From Leptodactylus fallax (lineage: Eukaryota > Chordata > Amphibia > Anura > Leptodactylidae): a DNA stretch of 64,000 nucleotides. The notes under the pieces were generated by a model. The model searched no databases and had not been told where the DNA came from. It saw only the letters and a program-made list of their open reading frames with translations. The stretch is taken from positions 3,682,503 to 3,746,502 of the forward strand of contig CAMRHE010000197.1 in NCBI GenBank assembly GCA_947044405.1. The letters run 5' to 3'. Shown here piece after piece: positions 32,457 to 45,399 of this stretch (position 1 is its first letter; every line of letters starts with the position of its first letter). The translations under genes and the position numbers were made by a program.

Positions 32457-34054
32457 CAGTGGGGAAAAAAAAGTATTTAGTCAGCCACCAATTGTGCAAG
32501 TTTTCCCACTTAAAAAGATGAGAGAGGCCTGTAATTGACATCATAGGTAGACAGACCTCAACTGTGAGAGACAAAATGAGAAAACAAACAAGAAAATCAC
32601 ATTGTCTGATTTTTAAAGAATTTATTGCAAATTATGGTGGAAAATAAGTATTTGGTCAATAACAAAAGTTCATCTCAATACTTTGTTATATATCCTTTGT
32701 TGGCAATGACAGAGGTCAAACGTTTTCTGTAAGTCTTCACAAGGTTGGCACACACTGTTGCTGGTATGTTGGCCCATTCCTCCATGCAGATCTCCTCTAG
32801 AGCAGTGATGTTTTGGGGCTGTCGCTGGGCAACACGGACTTTCAACTCCCTCCAAAGGTTTTCTATGGGGTTGAGATCTGGAGACTGGCTAGGCCACTCC
32901 AGGACCTTGAAATGCTTCTTATGAAGCCACTCCTTCATTGCCCTGGCGGTGTTCTTGGGATCATTGTCATGCTGAAAGACCCAGCCACGTTTCATCTTCA
33001 ATGCCCTTGCTGATGGAAGGAGGTTTGCACTAAAAATCTCACGATACATGGCCCCATTCATTCTTTCATGTACACGGATCAGTCGTCCTGGTCCCTTTGC
33101 AGAGAAACAACCCCAAAGCATGATGTTGCCACCCCCATGCTTCACAGTAGGTATGGTGTTCTTTGGATGCAAGCATTCACTCTCCTCCAAACACGACAAG
33201 TTGTGTTTCTACCAAACAGTTCTACTTTGGTTTCATCTGACCATATGACATTCTCCCAATACTCTTCTGAATCATCCAAATGCTCTCTAGCAAACTTCAA
33301 ACGGGCCCGGATATGTACTGGCTTAAGCAGGGGGACATGTCTGGCACTGCAGGATCTGAGTCCCTGGTGCCGTAGTGTGTTACAGATGGTAGACTTTGTT
33401 ACGTTAGTCCCAGCTTTCTTCAGGTCATTTACTAGGTCCCCCTGTGTGGTTCTGGGATTTTTGCTCACCGTTCTTGTGATCATTTTGACCCCACAGGGTG
33501 AGATCTTGCGTGGAGCCCCTGATCGAGGGAGATTATCAGTGGTCTTGTATGTCTTCCATTTTCTAATTATTGCTCCCACAGTTGATTTCTTCACACCAAG
33601 CTGCTTGCCTATTGCAGATTCAGTCTTCCCAGCCTGGTGCAGGTCTACAATTTTGTTTCCGGTGTCCTTCCACAGTTCTTTGGTCTTCACCATAGTGGAG
33701 TTTGGAGTGTGACTGTTTGAGGTTGTGGACAGGTGTCTTTTATACTGATTTCAATTTCAAACAGGTGCCATTACTATAGGTAATGAGTGGAGGACAGAGG
33801 AGCCTCTTAAAGAAGTTACAGGTCTGTGAGAGCCAGAAATCTTGCTTGTTTGTAGGTGACCAAATACTTATTTTCCACCATAATTTGCAAATACATTCTT
33901 AAAAAAATCAGGCAATGTGATTTTCTAGATATGTTTTCTCATTTTGTCTTTCATAGTTGAGGTCTACCTATGATGTCAATTACAGGCCTCTCATATTTTT
34001 AAGTGGGAGAACTTGCAGAATTGGTGGCTGACTAAATACTTTTTTTCCCCACTG
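32457..34054 (-). mobile_element. Tc1/mariner element A, 1.6 kb
   Basis: TA at 32455-32456 and 34055-34056. The inverted ends begin CAGTGGGGAAAAAAAAGTAT, followed by TTAGTCAGCCACCAATTG; about 120 bp of each end match. This end sequence belongs to a Tc1 family very common in fish and frogs. Another copy of the same family starts at 56526. The transposase is frameshifted. Confidence 0.92.
32675..33693 (-). pseudogene. Tc1 transposase A, single frameshift
   Basis: The N-terminal frame (33693-33142) starts [16 protein letters not shown], with the paired-like helix-turn-helix DNA-binding region ([18 protein letters not shown]) and RSGAPRK, and reaches [11 protein letters not shown] with the first catalytic Asp. 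The C-terminal frame (33199-32675) contains the second Asp in QHDNDPKN and the Glu in [11 protein letters not shown], and ends KGYITKY. The frames overlap at 33142-33199, so an indel of one or two bases lies there. All three catalytic residues and both termini are present; only the frame is broken. Confidence 0.9.
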
Positions 34055-34504
34055 TATGTGGTGGTTACTGCTATTTCCATGCGCCATATAGGATTGCAAG
34101 ACCCAGCTTATGACCAGCCACACAGGCATCTTCTTTCCTTCTCTGTCAACTGGACTAAGATGGTAAGATGGTCCCCTTCCTCCTATATTACCCATTTGTT
34201 CTACTTTTCATGCACCTAATATGTATTGCCTGTTATACCAATCTGATGTTTATCTCTGCCCTTACAATTGCAAACTACTTTTCACTCTTATATGCACAGT
34301 GAAGGTTTCCACTTCATATTCAGATAAGATTGTTCTGACCTATTACTTTGCTCTTCAACTGCAATTAGCTCTCTATTATTTTATTCCCAGTAAATTTACA
34401 TATGACTCATGACATGCTCCTACAGCATTACCTGCATTCTTGTGATTATATTATATATTACAATTTAACTCCATGTGTTGTGGAGTCTACCATTTATCCA
34501 CTTA
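34055..34504. other. Sequence between two Tc1 elements
   Basis: Non-coding. No splice-flanked exon on the minus strand or transposon terminus was recognised in this stretch. Confidence 0.35.
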
Positions 34505-36073
34505 CAGTGCCTTGCGAAAGTATTCGGCCCCCTTGAACTTTTCAACTTTTTGCCACATTTCAAGCTTCAAACATAAGGGTATAAAATTTTAATTTTTTGG
34601 TGAAGAATCAACAACAATCAAGTGGGACACAATCGTGAAGTGGAACGAAATTTATTGGATATTTTAAACTTTTGTAAAAAATAAAAAACTGAAAAGTGGG
34701 GCGTGCTAAATTATTCGGTCCCCTTAAGTTAATACTTTGTAGCGCCACCTCTTGCTGCGATTACAGCTGCAAGTCACTTGGGGTATGTCTCTATCAGTTT
34801 TGCACATCGAGAGACTGAAATTCTTGCCCATTCTTCCTTGGAAAACAGCTCGAGCTCAGTGAGGTTGGATGGAGAGCGTTTGTGAACAGCAGTTTTCAGC
34901 TCTTTCCACAGATTCTCGATTGGATTCAGGTCTGGACTTTGACTTGGCCATTCTAACACAAGGATACGTTTATTTGTGAACCATGCCATTGTAGATTTTG
35001 CTTTATGTTTGGGATCATTGTCTTGTTGGAAGATAAATCTCCGTCCCAGTCTCAGGTCTTTTGCAGACTCCAACAGGTTTTCTTCCAGAATGGTCCTGTA
35101 TTTGGCACCATCCATCTTCCCATCAATTTTAACCATCTTCCCTGTCCCTGCTGAAGAAAAGCAGACCCAAACCATGATGCTGCCACTACCTTGTTTGACA
35201 GTGGGGATGGTGTGTTCAGGGTGATGAGCTGTGTTGCTTTTACGCCAAACATATCGTTTTGCATTGTGGCCAAAAAGTTCGATTTTGGTTTCATCTGACC
35301 AGAGCACCTTCTTCCCCATGTTTGGTGTGTCTCCCAGGTGGTTTGTGGCAAACGTTAAACGAGACTTTTTATGGATATCTTTGAGAAATGGCTTTCTTTT
35401 TGCCACTCTTCCATAAAGGCCAGATTTGTGCAGTGTACGACCTATTGTTGTCCTATGGACAGACTCTCCCACCTCAGCTGTAGATCTCTGCAGTTCATCC
35501 AGAGTGATCATGGGCCTCTTGGCTGCATCTCTGATCAGTCTTCTCCTTGTTTGAGATGAAAGTTTAGAGGGACGGCCGGGTCTTGGTAGATTTGCAGTGG
35601 TCTGATACTCCTTCCATTTCAATATGATCGCTTGCACAGTGCTCCTTGGGATGTTTAAAGTTTGGGAAATCTTTTTGTATCCAAATCCGGCTTTAAACTT
35701 CTCCACAACAGTATCACGGACCTGCCTGGTGTGTTCCTTGGTCTTCATGATGCTCTCTGCGCTTTAAACAGAACCCTGAGACTTTCACAGAGCAGGTGCA
35801 TTTATACGGAGACTTGATTACACAAGGGTGGATAATATTTATCATCATCAGTCATTTAGGACAACATTGGATCATTCAGAGATCCTCACTGAACTTCTGG
35901 AGTGAGTTTGCTGCACTGAAAGTAAAGGGGCCGAATAATATTGCATGCCCTACTTTTCAGTTGTTGTTGATTCTTCACCAAAAAATTAAAATTTTATATC
36001 CTTATGTTTGAAGCCTGAAATGTGGCAAAAGGTTGAAAAGTTCAAGGGGGCCGAATACTTTCGCAAGGCACTG
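34505..36073 (-). mobile_element. Tc1/mariner element B, 1.57 kb
   Basis: TA at 34503-34504 and 36074-36075. The ends begin CAGTGCCTTGCGAAAGTATT and continue CGGCCCCCTTGAACTTTTC, a well-known vertebrate Tc1 terminus. The inverted repeats match for about 80 bp and more weakly further in. The transposase is nearly complete but ends early. Confidence 0.92.
34774..35748 (-). pseudogene. Tc1 transposase B, nearly full length with C-terminal nonsense codon
   Basis: 324 residues from MKTKEHTRQVRDTVVEKF to ETYPK. The helix-turn-helix region (TLNIPRSTVQAIILKWKEY), the GRPSKL hook and all catalytic motifs are present: [22 protein letters not shown] and [19 protein letters not shown] follows ETYPK, while the reading frame beyond the stop continues as the usual LAAVIAA...GGATKY ending. 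The TGA could come from a CGA by CpG decay. Only about 15 residues are lost, so residual activity cannot be excluded, but the usual family length is about 340. Confidence 0.9.
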
Positions 36074-36075
36074 TA

Positions 36076-37940
36076 TGTACTATTCATAGTGGCTATGTGT
36101 TTCATATCTATGCCCTTCTGTATAGTACCTATTATATCTTGTTTCCTTGACTACACTACATATATTATAAATGTTTTGCTAGGACCTCACGTGTAAAATT
36201 TACTTGTACTGACCGGTTATGCTACAGTATCTATACAGTATATGTGATATCCCGAATGTATATATCTGTACATAATACTTGTTGATCAATACCACTTATT
36301 TTGCATGATATGTATTTATGATTCCATGTACATTTTGTAGAGTCTGAGGAAGGTCACATGACCAAAAACATAGACGTTTACTCAATTCAACTTTGGTCAC
36401 TGACCCTGGGTGAAGAATAAAGACTGCATTGAAATTATCTCATACAACAAGATTGAGTGTGAAGTCTTTTACCTTTTTTTAAATTTCTACCTATGGAGCT
36501 GTGCAAGGACTTTTTTTTTCAGGGCAAGCTGTAGATCGGTAGATTATTTTTGTACCATTATTGGGTAAATAGTGGCCGGAAAACAGCAATTAGTAGTTTG
36601 GGTATTTATGGATGCAGTATTACCAATTATGTTTTTTTGTTTATATATTTTATATGTAAAATTAGGAATGGGGGCATTTTTTTTTATTATTATTAACATT
36701 TATTTAACTAACCCTTTAACAGACCCCAAACAAGATATCTTTTTCAACAAACCTCAGACTAACTACAGCATAGATGCCAAACCAGATATGAAGATACCTA
36801 GTGTCGACACAGACAAGCAGAAACACAAGCTCCTGACACTAAACTTGAAAAAAAAAAAATACTAGACATGTACCAAGAAGTGCCAAAATGTGCCAAAATG
36901 ATGTAAAATTCTGGCTCAAAGTAAGCCAGCTAAAAGATGACATAAACAGTCTAGACAGCCTAAAGAAATGCCAGATTTAACTCTAACATCAGCCACCATC
37001 ATAAATCTGGCACATCTTCTGACTGCCTGTGTAACATTATGCTAACTATCAGTAAACCCTGAACATTGTGTGCATGAGCATCAAGACCTTTGTATACACC
37101 ACTGTGCAACAGGGCCCCAGCAGTATTGCCCAATCCTTCCTCCAATGCAGCTTCCACTGGGGTCCTGCTCACTAGTTTATAAAGTTAAGGTGCTGTATTG
37201 GTGGCAGGGGGGCCCTGTTTTAATATGTCTGGTCAGGCCCCTCATGGCTGTACTGCTTTGATGGCATCCCTGCGAATAAGTCATATCAGCACTAACTTCT
37301 AGTAGAAATTGAAAAGTGAGGAATTTGGGCTATACATTTGCATATATGTTCAATATCCCTGACAGATCATTCCCTAAATTAGCATATTTTGGACATACTT
37401 TTTATACATGATAAATAATCTCCACAAGAGTGTGTTTTCCTGTTTTTGATGCAGTTTTCAAAGCCAAAACCATGAGTAGATTGAGGCCATATACTGTATG
37501 CACGGTGCTTTCTTACTGAAGAATTGCTTGCAGTTTTTTTTTGCAGTTATGCGTAGCCCATTTCTACTATGCCAGTAAGCCAGAGGTTTTCAATGTAATG
37601 GCCAATAGCATACAGGTGACATGCATGACAACATTCAGGAAAAAGGCCCATGTAAACCCAGTCTGAAAAAGAGAGGAGAAATATCACCTGTCCTTTATAT
37701 TGTATGTTCTTCTACCCCAACAATGACACATTTATAGCCTATCCCAAGGATCTTATTAATATCACCTACTATTTACTGTGATGTCTCAACTGCCGCTTTT
37801 CATCACTCCTATCAACCTTCTGAAATGCAAAACTTTATTGACAGTTTAATATCTGCACATTTCACTAGTCCTTTATACATTGGGTCTAGACTGCTACACT
37901 GATAGGAATTCCAGTATACAGCACTGCTCACTGTGTTGCC
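36076..37940. other. Intergenic or intron-like sequence
   Basis: No coding region is supported. The stretch near 36340-36460 (TGAGGAAGGTCACATGACC followed by AATAAAGACTGCATTG) resembles the 3' part of a dispersed vertebrate repeat. An open frame near 36572-36865 ends in a polyA-derived Lys run and is probably chance. Confidence 0.35.
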
Positions 37941-38446
37941 TTAAAGGGGTATTCCCACGAACAGAACCATTTTCAAATTTGTAGATAATTAAAAGTTAAA
38001 CATTTTTGCCAGTATAAGTAATTAAACATTTTGCAGAGTCTTAAATATTTTCTCTAAATATCTTGTGGTCACAAGTTGTGGTCTTGATCGGTTGCCAGTG
38101 GATACGACCATGAATGCAGGACCTTTCTAAGGTCAGAAAATCAGCCATGATGTCTTTATTATGGCCGGGATATCTTCTGTTACATGTAATGTCCCTGCCT
38201 GATAACCCAGCTACAATAATAAAAACATTGCTGGGTTCTTGACAAGTCCCAGACCATAGAAAATTTCTGCATTCGTGGTCGTATTCATTGGCAACCGATC
38301 AAGACAATAAACAGTCACCACTAAGTTTGTTAAAGAAAATCTTTAAAACTCTGCAGGATTTTTAACTACTTATATTTGCAAAAATGTTTAACTTTTAATT
38401 ATCTACAAATATAGATATGATTATGTTCATGGGAATACTCCTTTAA
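37941..38446. mobile_element. Palindromic TTAA MITE, 498 bp
   Basis: TTAA at 37941-37944 and 38443-38446. The ends AGGGGTATTCCCACGAAC and the complement of AGGAGTATTCCCATGAAC form terminal inverted repeats. The arms continue through TAGATAATTAAAAGTTAAAC and its complement, and through CGATCGGTTGCCA-like blocks. TTAA duplication suggests mobilisation by a Kolobok- or piggyBac-type transposase. Confidence 0.75.
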
Positions 38447-38528
38447 GGTTGTCATGCCAACATATGAAGCTTTCTGCAGCTGTCAGAGCTCTGTTACGCT
38501 GAATCAATCAGTAATTGATGAGGGATAT
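38447..38528. other. Spacer between two TTAA MITEs
   Basis: 82 bp of unique sequence containing GAATCAATCAGTAATTGATG. No feature is recognised. Confidence 0.4.
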
Positions 38529-39353
38529 TTAAAGTGTAACTAAACTTTTGGGCAACTTTTGATTTTCTGGCAGAATTTGTGTCAGTAATAAATTTTGTAA
38601 TAAACTTTATTAACAAATTCTGTATTTTTTCACTCTTCCCCTGGCTTCTGTATTGAGAGCTCTTCCTGCCTCTCACTGAATGATACTGTGTATGGAAGTA
38701 CGGGGCTGTGTAATATGTAGAGAAAATGAGGGAGGGGAGGGTCACTTCAAGCAGTTATATCTCGGACATTATACAACTTACAAACTTTTATAGGTTTTGT
38801 GATAAAGCTTTTGGTGTCATATTAAAGAGGAGATTCTCTTCTTTCATATGACACTAAGGTTACAGTGCTATCTAAACTATTTCCAGAGATATCACTGGTT
38901 TTAAACACAGTCGGGATTAGGATATTTATATGCAGCTGAATAATATATATGATATAAAAATCCCAATCCCAAACTGTGTATTCAACGAGTGATATATCTG
39001 TAAATAATTTAGATAGCACTGCAACCCTACTGTCATATGAAGAGAAGAGAATCTTCTCTTTCATATGACATGAAAAGTTTGTATGTTTAATAGTGTCCGT
39101 GATATAACTGCTTGAAGTGACCCTCCTCCACTCTCATTTTCTCTACGTTACACAGCCCCATACTCCTATACGCAGTAACATTCAGTGAGAGACAGAAACA
39201 GCTCTCTATACAGAAACAAGCAAAAGAGTGAAAAAATGCAGGATTTCACAGAAAGAATCCAAAATTTGTTAATAAAGTATATTACAAAATTTATTAATGA
39301 CACAAATACTGCCAGAAAATCAACATTTGTCCAAATGTAAATTTCTGCATTAA
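38529..39353. mobile_element. Long palindromic (fold-back) TTAA MITE, 817 bp
   Basis: TTAA at 38529-38532 and 39350-39353. The left arm (TTTTGATTTTCTGGCAG, TTAATAAAGT complement, CTTTCATATGACA) is mirrored in the right arm around a centre near 38940, giving near-complete arm-to-arm complementarity of about 400 bp. From each TTAA to the TTTGG block is 19 nt on both sides, which supports the TTAA boundaries. A half copy lies at 13264-13642. Confidence 0.8.
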
Positions 39354-40286
39354 GGTCTGTTCTCAATGACCTATATGCCTGCTATTAGTTAATTCATACT
39401 AGTTAGGCTTATGAGCTCTACGCATACCTGATTGTTTTGCTGTGATACTGACCTTAGCTTGTTTTCCAGATATCCCCTTGTCTTCTGATTTTGGTATTGA
39501 CTGTCAACTCTCGAATTGATGTTGGCCTGGATATGTTTACTCTTTTGATTCTGCTCTCCTGTTTTGATCTGCTTAGTGAATATTGCCGTGGGTTCTAGAT
39601 TGATTTCAGATTGCACTAAGTTTCTGGGGCGATCATCTTGGTCTAAATTCAGCATAAGTCCAACTGGCTCTATGTGTGGACTCTGAAGACATTTGGGTAG
39701 CCCTAGTCCTATCTTTCAGCGCTGTGCAAGGTTTAGGTAGCTTGTTCTATTGCTCTCTGGTGTCTGCCAGTTCCTGCATTTTTTTATGGGAATTGCTCCA
39801 GTGGCAATTCATGCACATTTTCAAGCACCAATATATTTAGGAGACTTATAAACTTTGACTGTCTTAGGCTATATGCACACAGCCATGGTAAAAAAAAAAA
39901 AACTGGCTGACTTTCATCTGTGGGGCACCCATTTTCATGGGTTCCTCATAAACTTCAATGTATGAGTGAGACTATTTTTTGATGGACCATTCACACAGTC
40001 AAAAAACCCCCAGATATGTGAATATGCCGATAGATTGTTTTGAAATGGTTGTGTGACAGCCATTAAATAAACATTCATCACACGACTGTTTTATACATTT
40101 GTATATGTGGTAAGATATTAGCTGAAGATTTTTTTTTTTATGCATTTCAGATAGCATACTTGTAGGAACATTTAAGTCCCGCCCCTAGGCTGGCTCTGGC
40201 ACCACCCTAGCCTCCTAATTCATGCTGCTGGGCAAGAAACCAGTAGTCGTTTTACCCCTGAAAATAAACAAGCCATAAAAACACAC
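39354..40286. other. Non-coding; possible LTR-retrotransposon fragment at 39389-39780
   Basis: A minus-strand frame of 88 codons (39655-39389) is Gln/Asn-rich and unlike a known domain. The style of the plus-strand sequence (alternating CTGATTTTGG and TGACTG-like words) recalls some frog LTR flanks. I cannot confirm it. The rest of the stretch shows nothing. Confidence 0.25.
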
Positions 40287-40432
40287 AGATCCAGCACTCC
40301 AACAAGTCTTCTATTCCATAACAGCTTCATCGATTACTTATAACAATAATATGGCGATGTTGCTGGATTATTGTTTATGTTATTAATAAAACCGTTTTTG
40401 GAATAGACATCTTGCCGGAGTGCTGGATCTAT
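40287..40432. repeat. Inverted repeat, about 32-bp arms
   Basis: AGATCCAGCACTCCAACAAG at 40287 pairs with the complement near 40401-40432 (AGATCCAGCACTCCGGCAAG), and the match extends through TCTATTCCA. The loop is about 80 bp. A small foldback MITE or hairpin. Confidence 0.6.
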
Positions 40433-40659
40433 TTTTTCCCATGACTGGTATCGATTAGCTGAAATCTCTGTACACCCAGAGGCAAGAATCTGCAGACGAG
40501 GTGAACTGATGTGAATATTTTTCCTTTATGTAAATAAACAAGGGTAAGAAGTGTTGTTGGTTATATCAATATTGGCCACGGCCCCTCTGAACTGTAGCTA
40601 GTGAAACTACCAGAGCTGCACAAGAATGTGAAGATGCTATAACGCTAGGTTCACACCTG

Positions 40660-40745
40660 TGTTCAGGTTTCCATTTGGGGAGTCCGCTTCGGGACTCCCG
40701 AACGGAAACCTAATCCGCTTAAAAAAGCGGTTACCCGTTTGCACT
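40660..40745. repeat. Dispersed repeat with perfect hairpins
   Basis: GGTTTCC...GGGAGTCC pairs with GGACTCCC...GGAAACC around a GCTTC loop, and CCGCTTAAAAAAGCGG forms a second hairpin. The preceding CTAGGTTCACACCTG is a word typical of hAT MITE ends. Confidence 0.5.
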
Positions 40746-40789
40746 GTATAGAAGGGGCCGGACCGGGGACGAAGGCTGAGGGGAGGGCC

Positions 40790-41500
40790 CACATGACAGT
40801 ACGGCTGGACAGCAGCTATTGGTCAAGTTGGGGGTAAGGTGGGGTTAATTCAAGCGAGGCTGCAGGGGGAGAGGTTTTTAAGGGAAAGCCCTCGAAAAGT
40901 AACGGCAGTTTCCGTGAAGAAGACACAGAGGAAGAAGCTCCCGCCCACCCTCCCTGTTTATTAGCATTTGGGCTGTGGCATTGTATGTTGAGGAGGATAT
41001 TGGGGGGGGGGGGGGAAGCAGTGAGGGGAAGGTAGATTTCCGTCACGGCGGCCAGGCGGGGGGTCCTCAGAGTTGGGAAGGAAATGCCTGGTGGTATCGG
41101 TGGGGGGGGGATCTTGGAGGCTCTGGACCCCCCTGGAGAAAATGGCATGGCTGGGAAACAATTTTGGGCTGGCCTTAGGACATTCAGGATCTTTAAAGAC
41201 GGATCCTTTTATCACCTGGGGGATTGGTGATTTGGTGCCTTCGAGCTGGGCGGTACGGCTGGAGGTAATTCACAAAAAGGGGTTTTTTTTTAGAAAGCCA
41301 GTGTGTTGGGCTCCGAGGACCTCCTGTGGCTTTAAAGGGAAATACGGGTCGTTGGTTTTGATATTGATGTTTTGTTTTATAAATTTACTGTATATTAATA
41401 AAAGGCTGCTGTGGCCAATTCAACTCCACTTCTCTTGTGTCGAGTTTTCATTTTATGCAGGTAAAGGATCATCGGTCAAGTGGAGGGACTAGACGTTACT
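40790..41500 (+). mobile_element. Possible solo LTR
   Basis: A G-rich body ends with TATTAATAAAAGGCTGCTGTGG, a likely polyadenylation signal, and a T-rich tail near 41430-41460, as in LTR R-U5 regions. A run of about 16 G at 41005-41018 may be unreliable. Terminal TG/CA and a target duplication were not settled. No coding capacity is supported. Confidence 0.3.
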
Positions 41501-41747
41501 ACGTCATGACTTACCTCAATGTTAGGACTCCTGATAAACTCTGAGACTATAATTCTCTGGGGGAAGCGCGTTGAGACACTCTTTGAGACTGACATTTAAG
41601 TTTATGCCTGCTTTAGCACCATATTAGCGTCCGGAGGGGCTTTTTGCATTATACTAGGGAATGCATAGCATCAGAGAATTCCCATTTACAATGTAGCAGT
41701 ATTTGTTTCAGTTGTTAAAATGTATAACAATACACAGCCCCCGCATG
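41501..41747. other. Non-coding flank of Tc1 element C
   Basis: No feature is recognised; the GGGGAAGCGCGTTGAGAC region may belong to a dispersed repeat. Confidence 0.3.
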
Positions 41748-41749
41748 TA

Positions 41750-43381
<1,632 letters not shown>

Positions 43382-43383
43382 TA

Positions 43384-44418
43384 TATATTTATATGTGGAC
43401 TGCTTATACACTTTTGCGGTTTCGGTGGGTTCACACCTGCGGCGGCACTCCGTCCGCCGCGAATCTGACCTAAATGTCGGAAAACTGGATAGGCACTGGA
43501 TAGGGAAAGGTATGCGACACTTTGCTTAAAACCCCATTCACTTGAATGGGTTTTTAAAGCAATGCTCGGGTGTGCACTTACACCCTCTTCGCCGCAAAGC
43601 TGGTTTTTTTCGTCGAACACAAATTCGGAAATGCAGGACTTTGTCCATATATTATAGATGTTCTCCCCTAGACGTAATGCAGAATCAGAAGGAGGAGGCA
43701 GCTACCTGCTCTTCAATGCAAAGAGTCTGTGGCTATGCTGCGGATATGGTATAAATGTGTGAAACCCCCTTTAACCTAATGTATCACCATTTGATTGGAT
43801 CCCTAACAATACACCATAATTTTTGTTAAAATATAACCATGATGATTGGAGATTTGAATGGTGAATTGCTCACAATATAAAAAAAAACTAGTATTGAACA
43901 AGGATGCCTATAATAGAAAATTCTAATTCCTCTCTGCTCCCTAAGTTAACACACAAGCACTGTTCACCTCTTTGCATCTCTAGAAAAGCAAATATTGCTC
44001 TTACGCCATGCATAAGAGCAACAATCTTCTTACATTTATCTATTAGAATAACCCATGCCGTAAAAGATAAATATTGCATTTCCCACCATTTAAATCCTCA
44101 AAAGTTGAAAAAAATGATGAAAAAGCATAAAGTAAAAAAAATATGAGCATTTCGTCATAACAAAAATTATCAGTAGAAATAAAGTTGCGCTATTGCAGCT
44201 CAACTCCTTCTTAAATGACTGGAAGCTGCTGATCATTGCAGGGGCTTCCTACTGATCTCAATTTAATGAGCCATTCTAAGGATCAGTCATTCATTTTTAA
44301 TCCCTTTTAAATGGTGCCTGAGTTTTCATCAGAAGTTGAAATATCTCCAGGGTATTGCTGGCAATTTGTTCTATGGCTGTGTAAGCCTTCATACATAGTA
44401 TCCTATGCCCTCCCCTCC
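43384..44418. other. Non-coding with a dispersed hAT-MITE-like segment
   Basis: 43430-43640 starts GGGTTCACACCTGCGGCGG and contains a CCATTCACTTGAATGGG hairpin, features of common frog MITEs. The rest shows no coding potential. Confidence 0.4.
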
Positions 44419-44426
44419 CATCCATT
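44419..44426. repeat. 8-bp target-site duplication, left (CATCCATT)
   Basis: CATCCATT lies directly before the CAGGGCCGG terminus and recurs at 47465-47472. Confidence 0.85.
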
Positions 44427-44635
44427 CAGGGCCGGTTTCAGACAAAGTGGGGCCCTGGGCAAAATTAAAAGCGGAGCCCCAAATGCTGATATGCAAACAA
44501 CACCATTGTCTTCCAGTGACAACCCCTATAATAACGCCTCCTTTCTGCCAACAAAAAAGTAATAAGCCCCATTTTACCACACACAATTCAAATGAGCACC
44601 TTTGTACCGCCTAATAGATATTTGCACCCAGTCAT

Positions 44636-45080
44636 CAGTTATTATAGCGCCTCCTTATAAATAATAGTCCCTGCTTATAAATAATATTACACCTTTATCA
44701 GTAATAGCTCCCTTATAAATGATAAATAGTGCCCTGTATCAGTAATATTCCCCCTTATCAGTAACAGACACCCCGTAAAAATAATACTGCTCCCTTATAA
44801 ATAATAGCCCCCTCATAAATAATAGTTACCCTTATAAATAATAGTCCCCATTATCACTAATAGCCCCCTTTATAAATAAGCCCACTTAATTATACCCCCC
44901 TTATAAAAAGTTCCCCTCTTATAAATAATAGCTCCCCCTTATAATGGATGACTTATATATAATAGTTTCCCCCTTATAAATAATAGCCCATCTTATAAAT
45001 AATAGTTCCCCCTTATAATAGCCCCCTCATACTTAAGTTTCCCAATTATATATAGTAACCCATCCTTATATATAATAGTT
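44636..45080. repeat. ~18-22-bp minisatellite (CCCTTATAAATAATAG)
   Basis: About 20 diverged units of CCCCCTTATAAATAATAG, with interspersed variants and spacing of about 18-25 bp. Non-coding. Confidence 0.8.
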
Positions 45081-45399
45081 CTCCGTTATACAGTGTCAGA
45101 CTGAAGGGCCTTAGGCCCACCAGAGGAACTTGTTCTGGGCCCCACCCAACAGCTTCCTGCTAATAGCCTACACCACGGTTCCTTCACTGAAGTCTTACAT
45201 ATGTGCTGACTATCTGGTGTTACTGAGTATGTTACCAGTATAGTCAGCCCCTATAGTACTGTGCAGGCCCCAATAACTCCATGGCCAGTTCATGCACAGT
45301 ACTGTATGGGGAATGACATGGCTATGGAGAACTACCAAGATTATAGTGAGGGAGCTGTGATGCAGACATAGCACACAGGGCTGCCAGCAGGAATTGTGA

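Noticed and set aside
36524..36568. Possible plus-strand exon after a T-rich CAG acceptor
   Set aside because: Isolated, with no neighbouring exon in a compatible phase; one frame has stops.
36572..36865. 97-codon frame with a hydrophobic start
   Set aside because: It ends in a Lys run from an A tract, lies in AT-rich DNA and resembles nothing known.
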